A stretch of 29,438 nt of DNA from Cyanobacteria bacterium UBA11153. Its GTDB lineage: Bacteria; Cyanobacteriota; Cyanobacteriia; Cyanobacteriales; Coleofasciculaceae. The position numbers and the translations under genes were made by a program. Below are positions 16,323-22,748 of the stretch, piece by piece. The notes under the pieces are model-generated. The model ran no database searches, had not been told where the DNA came from, and saw only the letters and a list, made by a program, of their open reading frames with translations. The stretch lies in assembly GCA_003511885.1 (NCBI GenBank), contig DOIX01000122.1, positions 6,427 to 35,864 of the forward strand. Reading direction: 5' to 3'. Position 1 is the stretch's first letter; each line of letters starts with the position of its first letter.

Positions 16323-16552
16323 GTTTTCTCAGTAGCGATGTCAGATTGAGTCAGATAAGAGAAGTCGATCCCCATCAATTCCAGGATTTTTAAGAGGGCT
16401 TCTGGTTCGAGGTTCAAGATTTCCGCCGCTTTTTTGAGGCTGACAATTCTGGCTGCGATCGCACCGAGGAGAAAAAGAAAATTTTCTTTTTGCTCTAGCG
16501 TGTTGAAGAGTTGAACTTCAGCGGCAATTTTTTCTAGCATTTCTTGGGACAT
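16316..16552 (-). CDS. small antitoxin-like protein, module 2
   Basis: A 78-residue helical protein: 'EKIAAEVQLFNTLEQKENFL', then 'LLGAIAARIVSLKKAAEILN' and the tail 'MGIDFSYLTQSDIATEKTW'. It resembles the small UPF0175-like partner proteins encoded directly before DUF3368 toxins. The helix-turn-helix-like 'SLKKAAEILNLEPEALLKIL' is the likely DNA-binding part and the acidic tail the likely toxin-binding part; both are inferences. The assignment rests mainly on its position and overlap with the toxin gene. Promoter copy B lies about 40 bp upstream. Confidence 0.7.
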   Translation of the reverse strand: MSQEMLEKIAAEVQLFNTLEQKENFLFLLGAIAARIVSLKKAAEILNLEPEALLKILELMGIDFSYLTQSDIATEKTW

Positions 16553-16576
16553 GGGATAACGATCCGGGGCTTAGAA

Positions 16577-16605
16577 GCAATTTTGCTCTAATTATAGCAA
16601 CTTTA
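16577..16605 (-). promoter_or_regulatory. shared promoter cassette, copy B (PIN module 2)
   Basis: Same 29 bp as copy A. TATAAT with the TG extension lies about 39 bp before the module 2 antitoxin ATG. The 27 bp beyond it (16606-16632) resemble the 3' end of the glycosyltransferase gene next to copy C (both share a 'ccaaagct' core). This suggests copy B was copied from the 20.1-kb locus together with its flank. Confidence 0.6.
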
Positions 16606-16646
16606 CTTGTGAGAAGCCCAAAGCTAGGAAGAGCAAATTTCTTGCT

Positions 16647-16791
16647 ATCCGCTTTGCTGCTACGCTTCGTGCGATCGCAAACTCCTTATCTCTTCCATAC
16701 TCAGCCCTGTGGTTTGGTTGATGGTGGCATCGTCGAGGTGAGGGAGTAATTGTCGTGCGATTGCGATCGCTTTTTCCCGACTTCCTTCTTC
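16647..16791 (-). pseudogene. 145-bp copy of the 3' end of the Rpn nuclease gene
   Basis: Nearly identical, without gaps, to 19185-19329, which is the last 44 codons of the Rpn gene plus 13 bp downstream of it. The copy stops abruptly after CTTCTTC at 16791 and continues directly into an ilvA fragment. It cannot encode a protein by itself. About 90 per cent or more of the bases match, with differences scattered, so the duplication is not brand new. Confidence 0.85.
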
Positions 16792-16967
16792 ATTGGAATA
16801 TTAGTGTATTTCACTATCGGAATAATAGGGCTGATTATGGGCGAATTGTAGTGGGAATTCAAGTACCGCCCGATGAGATGAAAGAGTGGCAGGGATTTTT
16901 GGATACTTTGGGTTATCGCTATTGGGATGAGAGTGATAATTTGGCTTATAAATTGTTTTTGGGGTAG
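16792..16967 (+). repeat. 176-bp copy of the ilvA 3' end (codons 446-503)
   Basis: Aligns without gaps to ilvA 13347-13522 including the TAG stop, with four substitutions (at 16827, 16907, 16935 and 16952). The frame stays open and two of the changes alter residues (Gly to Arg, Asn to Asp). It corresponds to the second ACT-like subdomain. An open frame from 16755 fuses it to a few residues from the antisense Rpn fragment, but no ribosome binding site is seen, so expression is unlikely. Its first 35 bp recur exactly at 18136-18170. Confidence 0.9.
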
Positions 16968-16968
16968 T

Positions 16969-17035
16969 GTTTGTAGTAGGCACTTCAGTGCCCCAAAAGC
17001 CTGTAAAGCAAGTACTTTAGTGCTTTACTACGAAC
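16969..17035. repeat. 67-bp nested palindromic repeat, copy 2
   Basis: Begins GTTTGTAGTA and ends TACTACGAAC, with an inner palindrome GGCACTTCAGTGCC. Same length and layout as the copy at 8215-8281. It starts one base after the stop of the ilvA fragment and ends 23 bp before the end of the module 3 toxin gene, so it could end transcription from either side. Confidence 0.7.
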
Positions 17036-17058
17036 CTTCTTTTTGAGATTTGGGATTA

Positions 17059-17571
17059 TTATCTTTCAGAAAGATTATTTTCTCCCGCTTGTAATAGGGC
17101 AAAATTAATTACAGTTGGACTTAATCGGATACCTCGATTAAGCATTTGAGATATCGCTTGCTGCATTGAGATAGGGTGGCCTTCCCGCTTGGCGCGAAGC
17201 AAAATCCCAATCGAACCTGTAACAGAAAGCCCGCTTAATCTCGCCATGCGTCTACCCGCGACTTCATCAATACAGACAGTTTGAATATTTTCATTCATTG
17301 CTAACTGAATTACAGCCGCTTCTCCTCTATCGAGTGAATTGAGGAGAAGGGGGGAAATATTGAGAGTAGTTTGCTGTTTTTTCAGCCAATTTGCCGCTTC
17401 AAATTCTGCCACGGCAAAGCCACTATAACCACCTGCAAGGACTTCTTGGCAGACTTCAAAAGGAACTAATACCTGAGTGTAAAGAGATTGCAAAATGGTT
17501 AAATCTCCTAAAGCAGATACACTGGCAATTATAGGTGCAGTATTGATGACAATTATCTCTGTTTTAGGCAT
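17059..17571 (-). CDS. DUF3368 PIN-domain toxin, module 3
   Basis: A 170-residue DUF3368 PIN protein starting 'MPKTEIIVINTAPIIASVSA'. The first acidic position is again Asn (Asn10). Further family features are 'VLVPFEVCQEVLAGG', 'LDRGEAAVIQLAMNENIQTV' and 'CIDEVAGRRMARLSGLSVTG'. ATG 17571 is chosen over a start 30 bases upstream because it opens the conserved strand and overlaps the antitoxin stop by eight bases, as in the other pairs. It is flanked by the 67-bp repeat and the ilvA fragment on one side. The whole pair lies between 35-bp direct repeats (16792-16826 and 18136-18170). Confidence 0.85.
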   Translation of the reverse strand: MPKTEIIVINTAPIIASVSALGDLTILQSLYTQVLVPFEVCQEVLAGGYSGFAVAEFEAANWLKKQQTTLNISPLLLNSLDRGEAAVIQLAMNENIQTVCIDEVAGRRMARLSGLSVTGSIGILLRAKREGHPISMQQAISQMLNRGIRLSPTVINFALLQAGENNLSER

Positions 17572-17818
17572 TTTCCAAATCCGATAATAATTCCGCTTCA
17601 CTTAGATCAATCATAGCTACTCCATAACGATGTAAATTGAGAAGAAATGAAACTCTATCTATACCAATTAATGCGGCTGCCATTCCGGAAGATAGGCGTT
17701 TCATTTCAAATAGTTTTACTGCCATTGCCCATGTAGCTTCTAGTTCAAACTGTTCTCTGGTTTGTTGCAAGGCATCGGGAAATGTTTCTGGGTAATTAAT
17801 TGTGAGTTGGTGTGACAT
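17564..17818 (-). CDS. UPF0175 antitoxin, module 3
   Basis: An 84-residue UPF0175 protein of the classic form: 'YPETFPDALQQTREQFELEA', then 'AVKLFEMKRLSSGMAAALIG', 'DRVSFLLNLHRYGVAMIDLS' and an acidic end. The middle part is the helix-turn-helix-like segment and the tail probably wraps the toxin. A minus-strand TATAAT lies about 50 bp upstream, in the AT-rich stretch around 17865-17880; this promoter differs from the shared cassette of modules 2 and Rpn. Overlaps the toxin gene by eight bases. Confidence 0.85.
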   Translation of the reverse strand: MSHQLTINYPETFPDALQQTREQFELEATWAMAVKLFEMKRLSSGMAAALIGIDRVSFLLNLHRYGVAMIDLSEAELLSDLENA

Positions 17819-17979
17819 AGCGTGTTTGAATAGATGTTAGTTAGGGATTTTTATGGTGTTAATCTATAAATTATATAGTTTTTTGACTTAGACTGTATGT
17901 CCATCCCCTACTCATTTACTCCAAAGCTTTAAGTGCTAGAGCGCCTTAAATTATAAGTCATAGCTATGGCACGGGCAAA

Positions 17980-18266
17980 GTTATCGTTATTTCTGATACT
18001 TCCTCCATTCAGTACCTCTACCAACTTAACTTACTCAACCTATTGCCGACGCTGTACAACACGAACTATTTTACCGCTTTGAATTTCCGGAATGTCCCGG
18101 TGCATTAATGAAATTTGTCGGTTGTATGAGTCCGAATTGGAATATTAGTGTATTTCACTATCGGAATAATGGCATTTTAGTAGCGATCGCGCGACGGTAT
18201 AATATTCCGTTGGTTACTTGCGATGAGAAGATTCTGAGCTATCCTCACGTTGAAACGATTTGGTAG
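17980..18266 (+). pseudogene. chimeric remnant: PIN start, ilvA fragment, different PIN end
   Basis: Three pieces are joined. At 17980-18058 the frame reads 'VIVISDTSSIQYLYQLNLLN' and 'LLPTLY', the N-terminus of a DUF3368 PIN protein without its start codon. At 18060-18172 follow 113 bp of ilvA (13271-13383, codons 421-458) with three substitutions. At about 18171-18266 the frame reads 'GILVAIARRYNIPLVTCDEK' and 'ILSYPHVETIW' to a TAG, the C-terminus of a VapC-type PIN protein from another subgroup. The ilvA piece and the last piece are in frame with each other across an AATGG junction; the first piece is not. It cannot be an active toxin. The rest of the 17819-18449 gap holds the module 3 promoter region and a tandem repeat. 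Confidence 0.8.
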
Positions 18267-18293
18267 CTACAGGCGATCGCAGTTTTGTTTTTC

Positions 18294-18410
18294 TGGTTAT
18301 TGCGATGTGCTTGCTTGAGCGAGAGAGATCGCACTTTGGTTTTTTGGTTAGTGCGATGTGCTTGCTTTACTCGCGAGAGCGATGGCTTTGCCCGCATGAA
18401 AGCATCGCAC
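18294..18410. repeat. tandem imperfect repeat of a dispersed palindrome
   Basis: TGGTTATTGCGATGTGCTTG at 18294 recurs 51 bp later as TGGTTAGTGCGATGTGCTTG, each followed by a palindromic GAGCGAGAG/GCGAGAGCG piece. The stretch ends in 'gcatcgcaccaaacagac', also present at about 4542. It is non-coding dispersed-repeat material; the short open frame across it is not a gene. Confidence 0.55.
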
Positions 18411-18449
18411 CAAACAGACAATGCCCAAAAATTGCGATACTAAACAATC

Positions 18450-18719
18450 CTACAACCGTTTAAGTAACTCATCATACTCTGTATGTGCGCCAATCCAAAA
18501 CCAGTAAATGCGATCGTTTTCTAGTAAGCCAAGAGATCGGTAATTTAGTCCAACACGAACTGAATAAATAGGTTGACGCTGACTAACTCGTTTAAACTGA
18601 AGGCTGTTGTGATATGGATCTGAACTCCAAAGGGCGTATGCTTTGGCTGCTTGCTCTTGAACAGATACAGGAAGCTGCTCAAGTTTCTTGCGAAATGCGT
18701 TAGTCACACTTGATTTCAT
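18450..18719 (-). CDS. RelE/ParE-fold toxin
   Basis: An 89-residue protein of the RelE/ParE toxin superfamily: 'FRKKLEQLPVSVQEQAAKAY', then 'LQFKRVSQRQPIYSVRVGLN', 'YRSLGLLENDRIYWFWIGAH' and 'EYDELLKRL'. The order helix, helix, then a beta sheet with an Arg-rich core, ending in the 'W-x-WIG-x-H-x-EYD-LL' motif, is typical of small mRNA-interferase-like toxins of cyanobacteria. The C-terminal HTEYD replaces the catalytic residues of E. coli RelE, so the mode of action is not certain. It overlaps the upstream antitoxin gene by ATGA. Confidence 0.85.
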   Translation of the reverse strand: MKSSVTNAFRKKLEQLPVSVQEQAAKAYALWSSDPYHNSLQFKRVSQRQPIYSVRVGLNYRSLGLLENDRIYWFWIGAHTEYDELLKRL

Positions 18720-18946
18720 GGAGAGTGAGGAAAAACATCCACCAGAGGGGTAATATCGCCAACAGCAATTTCCTGACGTACTATCTCAGCTAGACTATCC
18801 CACTGAGCGTCTGTTGTCGCTTCAAATTGAGCCTTCCACACCTGTTCATCACTGATATCTTCTTCCGCCATGAGAATGCGAATTAATTCTCGTTTATCGA
18901 TCGCAGACAGTTGTCTAATGGTAGGGAGTAATTCTGTTAGTGTCAT
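18716..18946 (-). CDS. antitoxin partner of the RelE-type toxin
   Basis: A 76-residue acidic protein starting 'MTLTELLPTIRQLSAIDKRE' with 'LIRILMAEEDISDEQVWKAQ' after it. Its length, acidity and four-base overlap with the toxin gene identify it as the antitoxin. The N-terminal 'L-x-x-LSAIDK-x-ELI-x-x-L' helix pair is shared by small cyanobacterial antitoxins; no ribbon-helix-helix or SpoVT fold is evident to me. The family name is not certain. Confidence 0.75.
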   Translation of the reverse strand: MTLTELLPTIRQLSAIDKRELIRILMAEEDISDEQVWKAQFEATTDAQWDSLAEIVRQEIAVGDITPLVDVFPHSP

Positions 18947-19073
18947 CGGTTGCTTTCCTACGATGCTTCTATGTTAAAGGTAGCAGGTAAACTTAGTAAT
19001 TGCAACTTCTAGGACAGTTTCACAAGATAGGCGTGATGGCGAAGCCCGCCAGAGGCATCGCACTTAATTCTCG

Positions 19074-19199
19074 CGTAATTGTCGGCAACGTTCCAAAATT
19101 CCTGCCATAAAAGTTTCACCATCAATGGGTGGAGTATGTTCGGAAATAGCAACAGCAGCATCTATCTTTGCTCGTACAGAATTGATCCGCCTTGCTGCT
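19074..19199 (-). pseudogene. unidentified C-terminal protein fragment
   Basis: Directly after the end of the Rpn gene, and overlapping it by two bases in another frame, the minus strand reads 'RINSVRAKIDAAVAISEHTP' and 'PIDGETFMAGILERCRQLRE' to TAA 19076-19074. The sequence is clean, amphipathic and protein-like, but it has no start codon or N-terminal part. I do not recognise the family; a small antitoxin tail is possible. A dispersed repeat with GCGATGCC/GGCATCGC lies just beyond it. Confidence 0.4.
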
Positions 19200-20061
19200 A
19201 CGCTTCGTGCGATCGCAAATTCCCTATCTCTTCCATACTCAGCCCTGTGGTTTGACTTATGGTGGCATCGTCGAGGTGAGGGAGTAATTGTCGTGCGATT
19301 GCGATCGCTTTTTCCCGACTTCCTTCTTCTCTTCCTTCAGCTTTAGCTTCTGTTGCTGCTTTGAGAATTGCTCCCTGTTGATCGTAAATAAACATTTCTC
19401 TTCTGTCAATTTCTTCTAACTCTTCTCTCGTTAAATTTATTTTATTAGCGATTTCAAAGGCTTTGTGTATTTCCGGTATTCTGTCCATTGTTTCCGGTAC
19501 ATCCGTCATGGTTTTGGCATTTTTTATAAAATATATCCATTTGTCTGTTATTGTTGACAGTTGATTTAATTCTTTGGTAAATTTCGGCAATTCGACAAAG
19601 ACTAACTTGATGTTATTGTCTGTGTAGGGCAAATTCGTTTTGACTTCTTTATAGATAAACTCGGAAATTAATTCCTGGCTATCTTTAAATATCTCGAAGT
19701 CAGTTAAAGTTAAGGCAATCACAGGTTTGAGCATCCGGTAGCCGTATCCTGCCTCTAGCTGAAGGGCATAAGTTTTGGCAGCATTATACAATACTCTTTT
19801 CCCAAAAGACTCTACGTTTAATACCTGCATTTCAATGATTACTATAGTATCATCCTTTAGTTTGGCTTTCACATCCAAATATGTATCTTTTAATCCGGCT
19901 ATTTCTGGTGGGAGATGGGGATTAATAATTGATAAGTTTTTAATCATATCCTCCCCTTCATAGAGGATGGCATTGAGAAAGCTGATTAAAATATCTTGGC
20001 TTTTCTCTGAGCCAAATATTTTTTTAAAGGCGTAATCGGTTTTGGGATTGATGAACATCAT
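19198..20061 (-). CDS. Rpn-family recombination-promoting nuclease (PD-(D/E)XK)
   Basis: A 287-residue member of the Rpn / PD-(D/E)XK 'putative transposase' family, DNA endonucleases linked to recombination and proposed in defence. The N-terminus 'INPKTDYAFKKIFGSEKSQD' is the family hallmark. The nuclease core is Asp63 in 'DTYLDVKAK' and Glu77/Gln79 in 'VIIEMQ'. The C-terminus has the usual 'EAKAEGREEGSREKAIAIAR' repeat-like linker and a helix pair, 'DDATISQTTGLSMEEIGNL'. The frame is intact. The start may be ATG 20061 or the next Met codon. Its 3' end is duplicated at 16647-16791, and the shared promoter cassette copy C lies 73 bp upstream. Confidence 0.9.
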   Translation of the reverse strand: MMFINPKTDYAFKKIFGSEKSQDILISFLNAILYEGEDMIKNLSIINPHLPPEIAGLKDTYLDVKAKLKDDTIVIIEMQVLNVESFGKRVLYNAAKTYALQLEAGYGYRMLKPVIALTLTDFEIFKDSQELISEFIYKEVKTNLPYTDNNIKLVFVELPKFTKELNQLSTITDKWIYFIKNAKTMTDVPETMDRIPEIHKAFEIANKINLTREELEEIDRREMFIYDQQGAILKAATEAKAEGREEGSREKAIAIARQLLPHLDDATISQTTGLSMEEIGNLRSHEA

Positions 20062-20133
20062 AATTTTTAGCGGTGATGATGAATTAATAATTTCATTAAA
20101 GTATTTATCTCAAATACTCATCTTAGTTAGTTA

Positions 20134-20162
20134 GCAATTTTTCTCTAATTATAGCAACTTTA
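20134..20162 (-). promoter_or_regulatory. shared promoter cassette, copy C (Rpn gene)
   Basis: Differs from copies A and B by a single base and keeps TGCTATAAT on the minus strand. It begins at the stop codon of the glycosyltransferase gene and lies 73 bp before the Rpn ATG. Between it and the Rpn gene, the minus strand also has ATGAGTATT followed by TGA, the same first codons as the parD remnant, which suggests the cassette once drove a parD-like gene here too. Confidence 0.55.
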
Positions 20163-22748
20163 CTTGCGATAAGACCAAAGCTGCGGAGATTTATATGTCA
20201 TTTCTAACTTGCGGAATTCGTCAAAGAAATGCCATGCTTGGAAAATTTTACCTTGCATTAAAGCGGCGATACTGGAAAGTGCTTTAATTTCTGGCAGATT
20301 TGGATTGATGGTTTGGGCTTGGTTAAGGGAATTCTCGGCTTCTTTGCCTTGCCACTGATAGAGGTAGACAAAGGCTAGATAAGCGTAGGGATATGGGTTT
20401 TGGGCATCTAGCTTGATTATTTTTTGCAGAATTGCGATCGCGCCTTCTGGATCTTTCTGTAATATTTTAGATAAGGTGAGGGTGTAGGCTACCTCTAAAT
20501 TATCTGGTTCTAGTTTTAGGCGATGGGATAGGGCTATGTCTGCTTGGATGAGATAATCTTGAGTGGGATCGTATTGATTAATTCTACCTGTTTCTGCAAA
20601 TACGGGTGGTAAAAATTTTGGGCCTTTGGGTAGGTTAGTGGCTAAGTTTGTTAATTGGGTAACTAAGTCTAATTCTGGGGCGGGTATGGCTGGGGCGTTG
20701 GAATCGATTTTGAGGGTAATTTTGGGTACTTCGATGGGATAGGTTTCGCCTGTGTTTCGGTTAAGATATGTGGCTGTTAGTGTATAGTTTCCTTCTGGAA
20801 TATCTGCTGGTGGCAAGGTTGATGTGGTTTCGGTGATGGTAAATTGGGAATCGCCAGAAGTCAATCTCTGACTAGGATACAATTCTCCCATGGCGATGGC
20901 GCGATCGTTTAACCATTTTGGGTGGGATTTTATGACTATATTTTGCCAGGTTAATAATAAAATACCGGATTGTAATTCATCCCATGTACCGCTCCATTGG
21001 TAAGTGATGGGGATAGGTATGCCGGGGGGGGCTGTTTCTGGTATTGTTATCATTTCTAGTTTAATTTGTGAGGTTTCATTTTTGGCTATTGATTCTTGTT
21101 TAGCGATCTCGATAAATGGTTGGCGGCGATGGTAAAGTTTTAATAGGCTATTGTCGGGTAATTTCCAGGTTTTTTGGACTTGAAAGTCTCTGTTTGTTTC
21201 GACTTCTTTTACCATGGCTGTTTGGGCGGCGGGAACGGAACCTTGATTGCCTGTTTTGATGAGAAACCAGGATAAGGATTGGGCATCTTGTTTTATTTGT
21301 TTTTCTCTGATTCCTACTTGTCTGCCGTAAACTTGGAAATCTTGTAATGCCCCGTAATAATTGAGGTTATGTTGGTTAATTTCTCCTGTTGAAGGTAAGA
21401 CTCCTAATGTTGTTTGTAAGTAGGGGGAAGTTTGGATAATTTCGGCAATAACTTCTCGATGAGGTAATTCAGTACCTAGGTAAGGGAAATTCTGGACGCG
21501 AGGGCTGAGAATTTCAGTTAAAATAGTGCCTCCCACTGGAAAGATATTACATATCATTAGTAGGATACTTAGTCCAACTGTACTCCAGCGAATATTCTTG
21601 CTCCATCTCCCTTGCCATTGGAGTAAACCATTGGCTAATAATAAGGATAATACTGGTAAAATCGGTAAAATATAACGAGCGTCTTTGTTGACGTTTAGGG
21701 AAGATAAAAGATAGCCGCCAATTAAAAACACGGCTAGCCAACGGAAGCTGGATAGCTGGAAAAAAAATAATTCTCGCTTCCTTAAATTGGAATTGGTTAT
21801 TTCTCCTGTTAATGACTTTGACTTTTGCCAATAAAGGATAAATCCGACAATCGGTACTATTAATAAAACCCAAGATACTAAATAAGGTAAAATTTTCCAG
21901 TAATAAATCCAGGCATCTATGGTATTGAGGGGAGGATCTCCTTCTGCTATTGCAGAATCGAGTGTTGCTCTTTTGCCTGAAGTTAAAATAAATAACCAGT
22001 TGATACTATACCAAGGGGTACATATTAATCCTGATATCAATAAACTAATCAATAATTGCGATAATTTTCGCCAATTTCGTTCTTTAATCGAACCTGCGAT
22101 TACCCAAATAATTGGTAAGATTAAAAATAATAGCGCCGTTTGTTTTACCATCAGCGCTAATCCCAAAGATATGCCAAATCCTATTGTCCAAATTAGGCAA
22201 TAGGGAGTGTTTTTTTTGGAGTGGGGAGGGTTGGGTTTTTGATTGGCTATTTTCCAAGCGGTTAGACAGAAAAAAGTGAGGGTAACTACTGTGGTTAAAG
22301 GATAATCTAAAAGAAATTCCAGACGATAGCGATATAATCCTGGCAAGAGGATGATTAAACCTCCTGCCCATAAGCCAACTTTCCGATTAAATAGCAGTGT
22401 TCCCAAACCATAAACCGAAGCCATGAGAATAGCAGTACATACTGGTAAAATTAAAGTAGCTTTGTCTGGACCTTTACCAAAGAAATTTTGGATAATCGCA
22501 GTCGCAATATAAGTCAAAGGCGGTATCTTCGAGGAAAGATGCCAAAGACTCGTCCACCATTCCTCAGCAAACCATTGAGGATTTTGTAGTTTTCTTAAGT
22601 AATTTAAACTTCCGGTAAGATAGTCAGCTCGATCCCAACTGGGCACAGAATTATCTAACCCAAACCAAACGCGATCGCAAATTGTCGTTATTACCCATAT
22701 TATCCCTAGTATCAGTAGATTTTGCCAGTGTTTATGAATGAAAATCAT
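20160..22748 (-). CDS. GT39/ArnT-like membrane glycosyltransferase with C-terminal TPRs
   Basis: An 862-residue integral membrane protein. Residues about 10 to 420 hold roughly ten to twelve hydrophobic segments. The first large loop carries 'SWDRADYLTGSLNY', with the acidic Asp pair expected of GT-C enzymes of the PMT/ArnT type, which move a sugar from a polyprenyl-phosphate donor. 'RYRLEFLLDYPLT' and 'NVNKDARYILPILPVLSLLL' are further family features. Residues about 430-730 form an extra-membrane region with a beta-sandwich-like part, and about 740-862 hold TPR-like repeats ('HRLKLEPDNLEVAYTLTLSK', 'IIKLDAQNPYPYAYLAFVYL'). The substrate is unknown. It starts within the stop of the dehydrogenase gene (ATGA), so the two are co-transcribed. 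The stop touches promoter copy C. Confidence 0.85.
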   Translation of the reverse strand: MIFIHKHWQNLLILGIIWVITTICDRVWFGLDNSVPSWDRADYLTGSLNYLRKLQNPQWFAEEWWTSLWHLSSKIPPLTYIATAIIQNFFGKGPDKATLILPVCTAILMASVYGLGTLLFNRKVGLWAGGLIILLPGLYRYRLEFLLDYPLTTVVTLTFFCLTAWKIANQKPNPPHSKKNTPYCLIWTIGFGISLGLALMVKQTALLFLILPIIWVIAGSIKERNWRKLSQLLISLLISGLICTPWYSINWLFILTSGKRATLDSAIAEGDPPLNTIDAWIYYWKILPYLVSWVLLIVPIVGFILYWQKSKSLTGEITNSNLRKRELFFFQLSSFRWLAVFLIGGYLLSSLNVNKDARYILPILPVLSLLLANGLLQWQGRWSKNIRWSTVGLSILLMICNIFPVGGTILTEILSPRVQNFPYLGTELPHREVIAEIIQTSPYLQTTLGVLPSTGEINQHNLNYYGALQDFQVYGRQVGIREKQIKQDAQSLSWFLIKTGNQGSVPAAQTAMVKEVETNRDFQVQKTWKLPDNSLLKLYHRRQPFIEIAKQESIAKNETSQIKLEMITIPETAPPGIPIPITYQWSGTWDELQSGILLLTWQNIVIKSHPKWLNDRAIAMGELYPSQRLTSGDSQFTITETTSTLPPADIPEGNYTLTATYLNRNTGETYPIEVPKITLKIDSNAPAIPAPELDLVTQLTNLATNLPKGPKFLPPVFAETGRINQYDPTQDYLIQADIALSHRLKLEPDNLEVAYTLTLSKILQKDPEGAIAILQKIIKLDAQNPYPYAYLAFVYLYQWQGKEAENSLNQAQTINPNLPEIKALSSIAALMQGKIFQAWHFFDEFRKLEMTYKSPQLWSYRK

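Noticed and set aside
15801..16605. The 29-bp direct repeats as target-site duplications of a mobile toxin-antitoxin cassette
   Set aside because: They bracket PIN module 2 exactly, but each copy carries TGCTATAAT in the right place and direction before a gene and a third copy precedes the Rpn gene, so a copied promoter explains them better.
16792..18172. ilvA fragments as an assembly artefact
   Set aside because: The fragments differ from ilvA by four and three substitutions and differ in extent, which a collapsed or misjoined identical repeat would not show. Long reads would settle it fully.
18260..18463. 67-residue open frame
   Set aside because: Lies on a tandem dispersed repeat and overlaps the end of a pseudogene and of the RelE-type toxin gene; no ribosome binding site.
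19018..19076. Minus-strand scrap 'SCETVLEVAITKF' resembling a ribbon-helix-helix end
   Set aside because: Very short, no context, could be chance.
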